This document shows, one piece after another, positions 1 through 6,566 of a DNA stretch of 19,642 nucleotides. Source of the DNA: Prevotella sp. UBA4339 (GTDB taxonomy: Bacteria; Bacteroidota; Bacteroidia; Bacteroidales; Bacteroidaceae). The notes beneath the pieces are model-generated. The model was not told the origin of the DNA. It was given only the letters and a program-made list of their open reading frames with translations, and searched no databases. How positions within the stretch are numbered: the stretch's first letter is position 1; each line of letters opens with the position of its first letter. Position numbers and translations under genes: made by a program. The stretch lies in the NCBI GenBank assembly GCA_002393725.1, contig DGTJ01000061.1, forward strand, positions 1 to 19,642. The letters are read 5' to 3'.

Positions 1-20
1 ACCAACTGCGCTACACCTCG
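1..20 (-). tRNA. 5' end of a tRNA cut off by the window edge, isotype unknown
   Basis: Read on the minus strand these bases give a typical tRNA start: a seven-base acceptor strand CGAGGTG, the linker TA, then a D-arm beginning GCGCAGTTGGT. The anticodon lies outside the window, so the amino acid cannot be named. A near-consensus Bacteroidetes promoter stands just upstream and fits transcription starting a few bases before position 20, which supports a real tRNA 5' end. Confidence 0.75.
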
Positions 21-32
21 TTTTTGCGGCTG

Positions 33-64
33 CAAAGGTACGAACTTTTTTCGACCCTTGCAAA
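33..64 (-). promoter_or_regulatory. Bacteroidetes-type promoter of the partial tRNA
   Basis: On the minus strand TTTG (61-64) is followed after exactly 20 bases by TACCTTTG (33-40), matching the sigma-ABfr consensus TTTG-N~19-TAnnTTTG. The -7 box ends about 12 bases before the tRNA. The -33 element lies only 36 bases past the spt stop codon, and I see no hairpin terminator between them, so spt transcripts may run into this tRNA. Confidence 0.75.
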
Positions 65-99
65 TTTTTCCGCAATTATTTTTAGTTTTACCCTAATTT

Positions 100-1287
100 T
101 TATTTTATTATGCCCTGTTCAACGAAGATTTTCTTCAGTGCAACCACCGAACGGTCTACCTGCTCCTTAGTGTGAGTAGCCATCAGCGCATAGCGCACGA
201 GGGTGTCCTGAGGCGCACATGCTGGAGGAATCACAGGGTTGATAAACACGCCGGCCTTGAATGCCAGAGCTGTTACAAGGAACGTCTTCTCTACATCACG
301 CACGTAGAGAGGTATAATAGGGCTCTCAGTATCGCCAATCTCGAATCCCTCTTCGCGGAAGCGCTTCAGAGCATAGTTCGTGACGTCCCACAGTGCCTGA
401 ATCCTCTCAGGCTCGCTCTTGATGATATGCAGCGCCGTCATAGCGGCAGCAGTAGCAGCAGGGGTGTTAGAAGCCGAGAAGATATATGTGCGGCAAGTGT
501 GGCGCAGCCAGTTGATGGTATCATTGTCTGATGCAATGAATCCGCCAATAGAGGCAAGCGACTTGGAGAATGTACCCATGATGAGGTCCACCTCGTCAGT
601 GAGCCCGAAGTGATCGCACACTCCCCTGCCCTGACGGCCGAACACGCCGATACCATGAGCCTCGTCCACCATGATTGAGCAGTTGTACTTATGCTTCAGC
701 TTAACTATCTCCGGCAGCTTAGCCAAGTCACCCTCCATTGAGAACACACCGTCGACAACTATCAGCTTCACAGCCTCCTCAGGCAGTCGCTGAAGCACGC
801 GCTCAAGGTCGTCCATGTCGTTGTGCTTGTAGTGCAGCTGCTTTGCAAATGCCAGACGGCGTCCGTCAACGATCGAGGCATGGTCGCGGTCGTCGCAAAT
901 CACGAAATCGTCCTTGCTCAGCAATGCAGGGATGACACCCTGATTGACAGAGAAACCCGTTGAGAAGCAAAGACAATCGTCCTTGCCGATAAATTCTGAT
1001 ATTTCTTTCTCCAGCTGCACGTGCAGGTCGAGCGTTCCATTGAGGAATCGGCTTCCTGCGCAACCGGAGCCGTACTTATCGAGAGCTGCCTTTGCAGCAT
1101 CGATGATACGCTGATCACCAGTCAGACCAGTATAAGCGTTTGATCCGAACATCAGCACCTTGTGGCCTCCCATCTCTACCTCTGTGCCCTGCTTTCCCTC
1201 AATGGCACGGAAATAGGGATATACGTCAGCCTCCATGTACTTCTGCGGCTCACGATAAGACTTGAATCTTTCTTGTAACTGTCCCAT
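100..1287 (-). CDS. spt: Serine palmitoyltransferase (alpha-oxoamine synthase family)
   Basis: This 395-residue pyridoxal-phosphate enzyme should condense L-serine with a long-chain acyl-CoA to give 3-ketosphinganine, the first step of Bacteroidetes sphingolipid synthesis. Visible motifs are the glycine-rich GSGCAGSRFLNGT (73-85), DHASI with the cofactor-stacking His136, DEAHG (Asp208, His211) and GTFSKS with Schiff-base Lys242. The length fits the family (about 395-400). It begins with ATG, and a promoter lies 40 bases upstream. It is transcribed divergently from a lipid kinase, which suits lipid metabolism. The related enzymes 2-amino-3-ketobutyrate CoA ligase and 8-amino-7-oxononanoate synthase share the fold. 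I prefer Spt because the N-terminal region and the GTFSKSLASIGGF context resemble Bacteroides Spt as I remember it, and because Bacteroidales make sphingolipids. Substrate choice is inferred, not shown. Confidence 0.88.
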   Translation of the reverse strand: MGQLQERFKSYREPQKYMEADVYPYFRAIEGKQGTEVEMGGHKVLMFGSNAYTGLTGDQRIIDAAKAALDKYGSGCAGSRFLNGTLDLHVQLEKEISEFIGKDDCLCFSTGFSVNQGVIPALLSKDDFVICDDRDHASIVDGRRLAFAKQLHYKHNDMDDLERVLQRLPEEAVKLIVVDGVFSMEGDLAKLPEIVKLKHKYNCSIMVDEAHGIGVFGRQGRGVCDHFGLTDEVDLIMGTFSKSLASIGGFIASDNDTINWLRHTCRTYIFSASNTPAATAAAMTALHIIKSEPERIQALWDVTNYALKRFREEGFEIGDTESPIIPLYVRDVEKTFLVTALAFKAGVFINPVIPPACAPQDTLVRYALMATHTKEQVDRSVVALKKIFVEQGIIK

Positions 1288-1327
1288 TCCGATATTGGTA
1301 ATAGTTTCTATTATATTTTACAGGCTG

Positions 1328-1359
1328 CAAAGTTACACATTTTTTAGCAAAACGTGCAA
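1328..1359 (-). promoter_or_regulatory. Promoter of spt
   Basis: On the minus strand TTG (1357-1359), 21 bases, then TAACTTTG (1328-1335). An A-tract followed by ATGTG directly precedes the -7 box, as at several other promoters here. The predicted leader before the spt ATG is about 35 bases. Confidence 0.65.
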
Positions 1360-1429
1360 GAAAATCAAAATAAATGTGCTTTTCAACGTTTTTTCTTGCT
1401 GAAAACATACATATATCAAGCTATTTTAG

Positions 1430-1437
1430 TATATTTG
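1430..1437 (+). promoter_or_regulatory. Putative -7 box of the lipid kinase gene
   Basis: TATATTTG fits TAnnTTTG. No clear TTTG lies 19-20 bases upstream. The box ends only 9 bases before the chosen ATG, so the transcript would have a leader of a few bases at most. Confidence 0.45.
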
Positions 1438-1446
1438 CATCTGAAT

Positions 1447-2484
1447 ATGAGCAAAAAAAGGAATATAACATTCATTATAAATCCCATTTCGGGCACCCAT
1501 TCGAAGGATGAGATACCCCAGATGATAGACGAGGTGCTCGACAAGGACATGTTCGACTACAAGGTGATCCTCACCGAGTATGCCGGCCATGCTGCCGATA
1601 TAGCCAGAGAGGAAGCTGCCAAAGGCACAGACATTGTTGCTGCAGTGGGCGGTGACGGAACAGTGAACGAGGTGGCCCGCTCGCTCACTCACAAGGATAC
1701 GGCTCTGGCCATTGTGCCATGCGGCTCTGGCAACGGGCTGGCACGACATCTCTGTCTGCCAATGGATATTCGCAAGGCTATCGAGATGATAAATGCCTGT
1801 AAGATAGAGAGTTTCGACTACGGAGTGATCAATAAGATGCCATTCTTCTGCACCTGCGGCATGGGCTTCGATGCATTCATCTCGCTTAAGTTCGCTGAGG
1901 CAGGAAAGCGAGGCCCTGTAACCTACGTGGAGAATGTGCTGAAAGAGGGGCTGAAGTACAAGCCTGAGACCTACGAAGTATCCGACGAGTCAGGAGCACG
2001 CAAGTACAAGGCATTTCTGATAGCCTGTGCCAATGCCTCGCAGTACGGCAACAACGCCTATATCGCACCAGGGGCAACGATGAAGGACGGCGAGATGGAC
2101 GTCATCGTGATGGAGCCCTTCGATGTGCTCGACGCTCCCCAGATAGCTGCCGACCTCTTCATGAAGACCCTGGGCAACAACTCAAAGATAAAGACATTCC
2201 GCACCAAGCGCCTACACATACATCGCTCAGAAGCCGGAGCCATCCACTACGACGGTGACCCTATAATGACTGATGCCGATGTAGATGTGCATATCGAGCA
2301 TGACGGTATCCGCATTGTCACCAACCCTGATGCCATCGAGGATGCCAGTCAGCCTAATCCTGTGCTTAATGCCTTCAGCGACCTGTTTAATAATATAAAT
2401 AATGTACGCGAAGACATCGAGAAGCGTGCGGAGAGGATTCAGAGGGTGAATAAGGTGCTGCTGAGGAAGCTGACGAAAATTTGA
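1447..2484 (+). CDS. Diacylglycerol/sphingosine-kinase-family lipid kinase
   Basis: This 345-residue protein belongs to the DAGK catalytic-domain (YegS/BmrU-like) ATP-dependent lipid kinases. The nucleotide-binding signature GGDGTVNE is at 68-75 and GSGNGLAR at 93-100. The following beta-rich domain contains YIAPGATMKDGEMDV, and the C-terminal part has HYDGDP, both usual in the family. It has no signal peptide or membrane span and should act at the inner membrane face. I chose the ATG at 1447 rather than the in-frame ATG at 1354 because a -7 promoter box lies between them and homologues start close to the NPxSG motif (12-16). It is divergent from spt with 160 bases between the start codons, so a sphingoid base or ceramide is a plausible substrate beside diacylglycerol. 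That is inferred from position only. The last 40 residues are a charged helical tail. Confidence 0.85.
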   Translation: MSKKRNITFIINPISGTHSKDEIPQMIDEVLDKDMFDYKVILTEYAGHAADIAREEAAKGTDIVAAVGGDGTVNEVARSLTHKDTALAIVPCGSGNGLARHLCLPMDIRKAIEMINACKIESFDYGVINKMPFFCTCGMGFDAFISLKFAEAGKRGPVTYVENVLKEGLKYKPETYEVSDESGARKYKAFLIACANASQYGNNAYIAPGATMKDGEMDVIVMEPFDVLDAPQIAADLFMKTLGNNSKIKTFRTKRLHIHRSEAGAIHYDGDPIMTDADVDVHIEHDGIRIVTNPDAIEDASQPNPVLNAFSDLFNNINNVREDIEKRAERIQRVNKVLLRKLTKI

Positions 2485-2485
2485 T

Positions 2486-2563
2486 TTTTCGAGCAAGGAG
2501 GTTTTCTTTTCGAGGAAGGAGGTTTTCTTTTCGAGGAAGGAGTAAGGAGTAAGGAGGAAGGAG
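2486..2563 (+). repeat. 7-bp-phased tandem repeat carrying six AAGGAG cores
   Basis: Directly after the lipid kinase stop codon, a 21-bp unit (TTTTCGAGGAAGGAGGTTTTC) occurs twice (2486-2506 with one change, and 2507-2527). It begins a third time and then collapses into 7-bp units of the type TAAGGAG. AAGGAG starts at 2495, 2516, 2537, 2544, 2551 and 2558, so every spacing is a multiple of seven. The motif matches a Shine-Dalgarno core, but no start codon with a sensible frame follows. It is probably an intergenic heptamer repeat. Confidence 0.85.
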
Positions 2564-2580
2564 AATACCCACTTACTTAT

Positions 2581-2610
2581 GAAAAAGAGCTGAGGATTTC
2601 TCTTCAGCTC
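2581..2610 (-). terminator. Intrinsic terminator after tRNA-Cys
   Basis: On the minus strand GAGCTGA (2604-2610) pairs with TCAGCTC (2587-2593) across a 10-base loop and is followed by TTTTTC (2581-2586). It starts six bases past the tRNA 3' end, which fits a terminator for tRNA-Cys. Confidence 0.75.
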
Positions 2611-2615
2611 TCACG

Positions 2616-2687
2616 AGGTGCCTGGCGGATTCGAACCGCCGTAGACGGTTTTGCAGACCGTTGACTAAGCCACTCATCCAAGGCACC
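2616..2687 (-). tRNA. tRNA-Cys (anticodon GCA)
   Basis: The minus strand folds as a cloverleaf. The acceptor strands are GGTGCCT (2681-2687) and AGGCACC (2617-2623), with discriminator base T (2616). The anticodon stem ACGGT/ACCGT encloses loop CTGCAAA, giving anticodon GCA (plus-strand 2652-2654). The T-arm GGCGG-TTCGAAT-CCGCC is intact. No CCA is encoded. It has its own promoter upstream and a hairpin terminator downstream. Confidence 0.96.
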
Positions 2688-2706
2688 ATAATTTCAAATG
2701 CGGGTG

Positions 2707-2738
2707 CAAAGGTAGTCATTTTTCTCGACACTGCCAAA
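2707..2738 (-). promoter_or_regulatory. Promoter of tRNA-Cys, overlapping the end of a small gene
   Basis: On the minus strand TTTG (2735-2738), 20 bases, TACCTTTG (2707-2714). The -33 element and nearly all of the spacer lie inside the last codons of the 58-residue Cys-rich membrane protein gene, whose stop codon is at 2716-2718. Confidence 0.75.
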
Positions 2739-2892
2739 TGTTTTCACGATTTTTTCGCTTCTTACTGCATTTTTTCGCTAATGCACACCCTTTGCAGGCA
2801 TCATTCACACCTGTCAGCGCACGATATACCTGCCATGCCGCATAACATACGGCAACTGACAGGACTATCACTACAGCCCACGTCTGCCACAT
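2716..2892 (-). CDS. Small Cys-rich single-span membrane protein (FeoB-associated-like)
   Basis: A 58-codon ATG frame lies 11 bases after the preceding DUF1232 gene in the same direction. The peptide begins MWQTWAVVIVLSVAVCYAAW, one hydrophobic span (about 5-23). A short linker follows (VYRALTGVND), then a cysteine cluster C33-x2-C36-x5-C42 and a very basic tail (KKRKNR) with one more cysteine at 55. Small proteins with an N-terminal span followed by DxCxxC are common in Bacteroidales and resemble the FeoB-associated Cys-rich membrane protein family. No feoB gene is in the window, so a role in iron transport cannot be claimed. The cysteines could bind a metal or form disulfides. The tight spacing, start codon and family-like layout support a real gene. 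It is short enough to be missed by length-filtered gene calling. Confidence 0.72.
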   Translation of the reverse strand: MWQTWAVVIVLSVAVCYAAWQVYRALTGVNDACKGCALAKKCSKKRKNRENIWQCREK

Positions 2893-2903
2893 AGCTGGCG
2901 ATA

Positions 2904-3296
2904 CTAGTCCTTATCGTCGAAGAGGTCGCCGATCTCGGCTATCTCATCTTCATCAAACCATTTAGAAAGGCGGTTCTTGGCCTGACCCTCTATTTCTGGG
3001 TCGATGTCTGTCCACACCTTCTTCAGCACATACAGCAACACGGCGAGGTCATCGGTCAATCCTGCTATGGGGATGGCATCGGGTATAACGTCGAGCGGAC
3101 TAATCATATATCCCAAAGCTCCGATGATGATGGCCTTGTCCTTCTTGCTCACCTTGTCGCTCTGCAGCGTGTAGTAGAGAATGAGAGCGGCATATACCAG
3201 TTTGGCACCTGCCCGCTTGGCAATGCGTGAAATCTTCTCAGTGAAATCCTTCTGCGAGAACTTGCTCGCATAGTTCATAAAATCAGGTAATTCCAT
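2904..3296 (-). CDS. YkvA-family (DUF1232) protein
   Basis: This 130-residue protein contains the DUF1232 signature at about residues 65-95: GYMISPLDVIPDAIPIAGLTDDLAVL, cited here only as landmarks YMISPLDVIPD and GLTDDLAVL. Two moderately hydrophobic helices flank it (about 32-45 and 56-68), so membrane association is likely. The C-terminal tail is acidic (DEDEIAEIGDLFDDKD). The biochemical function of the family is not established. It begins five bases after the DUF1460 gene and ends 11 bases before the small Cys-rich membrane protein, so it lies inside a tightly packed operon. The family call is firm; no specific role can be given from the sequence. Confidence 0.88.
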   Translation of the reverse strand: MELPDFMNYASKFSQKDFTEKISRIAKRAGAKLVYAALILYYTLQSDKVSKKDKAIIIGALGYMISPLDVIPDAIPIAGLTDDLAVLLYVLKKVWTDIDPEIEGQAKNRLSKWFDEDEIAEIGDLFDDKD

Positions 3297-3301
3297 ATCT
3301 T

Positions 3302-4258
3302 CTATTTTTTATCGTTAATCCTAATAATCCGAATCCCTGTATGAGAGGGATGTTTTGAGAGATACTCGCGGAGAGTCATCGGCTCGTCGACCACCTTCTT
3401 GTGGATCATCGAGGCATTCAGCAGGTGCAGTCCGTCTTTATGCCACACTGCAAACCCCAGATGGGCGATGTCGAGACCAGGTTTGCTGCACGTGATAGCA
3501 ATGATGTCACCATCTCGCACAGCCTCGCGCATAGCCTTTGAGTCCATCACCTGAGCCTTTGGTATGTATCTGAACTTCAGTCCTGTGATGCTCTGTTCCA
3601 TCCGCTTTATGGCTGCCAAATATTCAGGATGAGCCTTCAGGGCCTTGTAGCTCTGAGGATGCCGGCTCATATAGTCCACCTTCACCGTCTGAACGGCAGT
3701 AAATGGCGGATTCGGGCTCTGTATCTCCCTGACAATGCCCGCCTTCTGATTCTCCACTATCCACTCTGTGAAATAATGTATGCGCGAGGTATAGTCGTCG
3801 ATTCTGCCCTCACGATAGCGCATCAGCTGAAGGTGGCGGCAGTAGGCGTCATAGGTGGTCTCCTTGCTGTAAGCACAGAGAGTGAGAGCTGTGACGGTCT
3901 CTACGAGTGTGGTGCAGTCGAGCTCGCGAGTATTCACCACCAGCCGCTCGTCATCGTTCACCTCGAGAGTGTGCGCCACGTATGGTATGCCAATGAACTT
4001 ACGTGCAAAGAACAGAGGGATATCAGTGCCAGCCTGTAGTCTTGATGCCTCTGAGAGAAGAGCTTCAATCTTCAAGGCATCGGCCGATTTCTCCATTTCA
4101 GCAGTGCTTACTGGCTCTGCTTCGACCACTTCCTCTGCCGACAAAGCCGTTTCGTTTGCATCGGCTCTCTCTGGCTGTCTGGTACCGGAGTTGGCACACG
4201 ACTGCAGCGGGCAGACTATCCAGGCAGATATCAATATCGAATATATCAGTCTTTTCAT
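3302..4258 (-). CDS. DUF1460 N-acetylmuramoyl-L-alanine amidase-like exported protein
   Basis: The 318-residue product has an N-terminal export signal (MKRLIYSILISAWIVCPLQS) with a possible lipidated Cys21, although Gln at -2 makes a weak lipobox. An Ala/Glu-rich linker follows. The domain has an NlpC/P60-like arrangement typical of DUF1460: LDCTTLVE with candidate nucleophile Cys115, and LDIAHLGFAVW with candidate His266. LLNAS (279-283) and a DEP-x-TLREYL segment follow. Family members are linked to peptidoglycan amidase activity, so the likely site is the periplasm or outer membrane and the likely substrate is murein or muropeptides. Its ATG overlaps the stop codon of the upstream DUF4421 gene by four bases (ATGA), which implies translational coupling. 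The amidase activity is inferred from the family. Confidence 0.82.
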   Translation of the reverse strand: MKRLIYSILISAWIVCPLQSCANSGTRQPERADANETALSAEEVVEAEPVSTAEMEKSADALKIEALLSEASRLQAGTDIPLFFARKFIGIPYVAHTLEVNDDERLVVNTRELDCTTLVETVTALTLCAYSKETTYDAYCRHLQLMRYREGRIDDYTSRIHYFTEWIVENQKAGIVREIQSPNPPFTAVQTVKVDYMSRHPQSYKALKAHPEYLAAIKRMEQSITGLKFRYIPKAQVMDSKAMREAVRDGDIIAITCSKPGLDIAHLGFAVWHKDGLHLLNASMIHKKVVDEPMTLREYLSKHPSHTGIRIIRINDKK

Positions 4259-5439
4259 GTCCTATTCTTCTTGTATTTTGATTTCAACTTTATGTTTACG
4301 CCTACGTAGGCATTGATAGATCCGAAGATATTGTTGGCTGTGAATCGCGAGGTGTGATAATTGTTTGTATGGAATATGGCACTAAGGCCTGCATACCACT
4401 TAGTATTGTTATACACCAGCGCAAATCGTCCGATACCGTCTATATTCACTTTAGAGATGTCAAAGCCCTTCTTCTCGTCGGTCGTCTTTCCGTAGCTGGT
4501 CTTATATGCGAGAGCAGCCTGAGCCGAAGCACAGCAGAGCCAGTTCTTGGCAAACACCCAGTTGTAGGCATACCCCAGCGAGAGGCTGAAGACACTGTAT
4601 TTCACGTTGAAGGCCATGCTGCTGTCGATTTTCACTTCCTTCCCTGCCGGCAGACGGCTCGAGAGCGTCTCGTTAAGACTCTCGAAGTCGAGGTCGAGAG
4701 TGTTTTTCGTATATCCTGCACCAGCCATCCACGAACCGCAGCTCACCTTCTGGCATGTACTCTGGGCAAAGGCAGCCGGATATGAGAACCGTCCGTGGTT
4801 GAAGATGTAATATACGTTGACACCCGTTATGCCCACGTTGACACCAGAGAAAGGCAGACCCTCAAACAGATTCTGATCGATGCCGTAGCCGAGTTTCACA
4901 TCGCGTATCTTGTAATCACTGCCAGTACGGCGATAGAACCAGTCGATACCCACCTGAGAAGAATAGATACTGAGGTCAAACTCCTTACGCGCACTCTTGC
5001 CAAAGTTGAATATGCTGAAGTTCTTGACATCGAACGTGTAGCCCGCAAAGAACCATTTCCATCCGAAGTATGGCCCAATACGGAGCTGACTGTCAGGCGA
5101 CAGTGTGACCGTCTGCCCATTGCTTCCAAGCTGGAAGCTCTCGTAAGTGCGCGTAATCTGAGTCATGACGGTAAACTCATAGTGCTGCGGCTCAATCCAC
5201 TCATCATGTGTACGATCGAACTCACGTATGGTATGGCGGATGACACCTATCTCCTTGATTTCCTCGAGGGCAGCCATCCTCACTGAGTCGTTCTTGAGAG
5301 GCACACCAAAGAAATTCGTTTTCGAATCAACACGTACTTTTCTTATCGAATCGCCAGCAGCCTTCTGCTCACTGAGGCCTGCCCCCAATGAACTCACCGT
5401 TACGAAAGCCAGCAGAGATATCAGTAAGAATCGTACCAT
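4255..5439 (-). CDS. DUF4421-type outer-membrane or envelope protein
   Basis: The 394-residue product starts with a signal peptide (MVRFLLISLLAFVTVSSLGAG). The remainder is rich in alternating aromatic and polar strands, for example YFGWKWFFAGYTFD, and has repeated YxxG-type strands to the end. This is typical of a Bacteroidetes beta-barrel and closest in layout to DUF4421. I chose the ATG at 5439. A longer frame starting at 5514 would run into the preceding oxidoreductase gene and bury the signal peptide. The oxidoreductase stop codon is five bases upstream, and the next gene overlaps by four bases. No enzyme motif is visible. The envelope location is well supported; the exact family name is less certain. 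Confidence 0.72.
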   Translation of the reverse strand: MVRFLLISLLAFVTVSSLGAGLSEQKAAGDSIRKVRVDSKTNFFGVPLKNDSVRMAALEEIKEIGVIRHTIREFDRTHDEWIEPQHYEFTVMTQITRTYESFQLGSNGQTVTLSPDSQLRIGPYFGWKWFFAGYTFDVKNFSIFNFGKSARKEFDLSIYSSQVGIDWFYRRTGSDYKIRDVKLGYGIDQNLFEGLPFSGVNVGITGVNVYYIFNHGRFSYPAAFAQSTCQKVSCGSWMAGAGYTKNTLDLDFESLNETLSSRLPAGKEVKIDSSMAFNVKYSVFSLSLGYAYNWVFAKNWLCCASAQAALAYKTSYGKTTDEKKGFDISKVNIDGIGRFALVYNNTKWYAGLSAIFHTNNYHTSRFTANNIFGSINAYVGVNIKLKSKYKKNRT

Positions 5440-5444
5440 CAGCT

Positions 5445-6437
5445 TTAGAATTTGCCCAAAATACGATCCATCACCCAGTTTACAGGTGTAGCCGACACAC
5501 TGGTACACGTGCACAGTGCCAGCCCCTGCAGATGCTCAATAACATTCTTTATAAGCGGATACTGCACGTATGGCGGGTTAGGCACCGTGATCTGCTCATC
5601 ACCGTCACTCGTCTGCATGCGGATGGGCTTATAGTCAAACACTGAGAAGCTCACCTGACCCTCCATGCCTATTATCTCAATACAGTCCTCGCGGGCACTC
5701 TCATGAGCCACGTAGCACCACGAGCCAGAGCCAGGCAGACCGTTCTCGAAAAGAAACGAGGCACTGACGGAGTCTTCTGCCTTATATAGTCCCCCACGAT
5801 TGGCACAGATGCCGCGAGCCTCGAGAATCACTCCGAAGATGTCTTGGAGTATATCAAGCTGATGTGGGGCCATATCGTAGAAATAACCGCCTCCAGCAAT
5901 ATCCGGCTGGAGCCGCCAAGGCAGCGGAGCACCACTGTTTATAGCATCGGCATCGGCCTGCCGCAGAGGCTCGGAATATCTGATCTGCACGTTGAGCACC
6001 TGGCCTATGATGCCGCTATTGACAATGCTCTTCACCTTTTGGAAATAAGGCAGGTAACGGCGATAGTAAGCCACAAAACAAGGTATGCCCGTCTGCTCAG
6101 AGATACGATTGATGCGAGCGCAGTCTTCGTAGCTGGCAGCAAGCGGTTTCTCCACATACACAGGCTTGCCGGCCTTCATGGCCATGATGGCATAGGTGGC
6201 ATGGCTCGAAGGAGGCGTGGCCACATAAACGGCATTCACGTCAGGATCGTCGATAAGGCTCTGCGCATCAGTATACCATTTCGGCACACCATGCTTCTCT
6301 GCATATCTGCGCGCACGCTGCTCAGTACGGCTCATCACAGCCACTACGCTCGAGCCCTGAACCTCACTGAAGGCAGGACCGCTTTTTAGCTCGGCCACCT
6401 CGCCACATCCGATAAAACCCCACTTCAGAAACTTCAT
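5445..6437 (-). CDS. Gfo/Idh/MocA-family NAD(P)-dependent oxidoreductase
   Basis: The 330-residue protein has an N-terminal Rossmann fold with GFIGCGEVAE (7-16). ATPPSSHATYAIMAMKAGKP (73-92) follows, then the family hallmark EKPLA (96-100) with Lys97. A C-terminal beta-sheet domain contains GGGYFYDMAPHQLDIL, in which Asp and His are the expected catalytic partners. Such enzymes oxidise or reduce sugars, inositols or bile pigments. The substrate cannot be told here. No signal peptide is present, so it is cytoplasmic. It is the first gene of a minus-strand unit with the DUF4421, DUF1460 and DUF1232 genes and the Cys-rich peptide. A matching promoter lies 20 bases upstream of the ATG. Whether it works on a cell-envelope sugar, as its neighbours might suggest, is inference. 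Confidence 0.9.
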   Translation of the reverse strand: MKFLKWGFIGCGEVAELKSGPAFSEVQGSSVVAVMSRTEQRARRYAEKHGVPKWYTDAQSLIDDPDVNAVYVATPPSSHATYAIMAMKAGKPVYVEKPLAASYEDCARINRISEQTGIPCFVAYYRRYLPYFQKVKSIVNSGIIGQVLNVQIRYSEPLRQADADAINSGAPLPWRLQPDIAGGGYFYDMAPHQLDILQDIFGVILEARGICANRGGLYKAEDSVSASFLFENGLPGSGSWCYVAHESAREDCIEIIGMEGQVSFSVFDYKPIRMQTSDGDEQITVPNPPYVQYPLIKNVIEHLQGLALCTCTSVSATPVNWVMDRILGKF

Positions 6438-6456
6438 CTTTTCATCAATTTTGGTG

Positions 6457-6488
6457 CAAAGTTACTAATAAGCTGGCAAAAAGCCAAA
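6457..6488 (-). promoter_or_regulatory. Promoter of the oxidoreductase-led operon
   Basis: On the minus strand TTTG (6485-6488), 20 bases, TAACTTTG (6457-6464). It is the only recognisable promoter for the five closely spaced genes between 6437 and 2716. The predicted leader is about 15 bases. Confidence 0.72.
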
Positions 6489-6538
6489 AAATCTCTTAAT
6501 TCTTAAATCTAAATTATCAATTATTAATTTAAAAAATG

Positions 6539-6546
6539 TACCTTTG
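6539..6546 (+). promoter_or_regulatory. -7 box of the membrane protein-hisB unit
   Basis: TACCTTTG followed by CAGC matches the local promoter pattern and is preceded by AAAAAATG. No TTTG is found at the expected distance upstream. The box ends 20 bases before the ATG at 6567. Confidence 0.58.
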
Positions 6547-6566
6547 CAGCGTTAAAGTAAGAAAAT

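Noticed and set aside
2486..2570. CRISPR-like array
   Set aside because: The repeats are 7 and 21 bases with no unique spacers and no cas genes nearby.
2661..2894. 77-codon plus-strand frame
   Set aside because: It overlaps tRNA-Cys, its promoter and the minus-strand Cys-rich peptide gene; no start context or domain.
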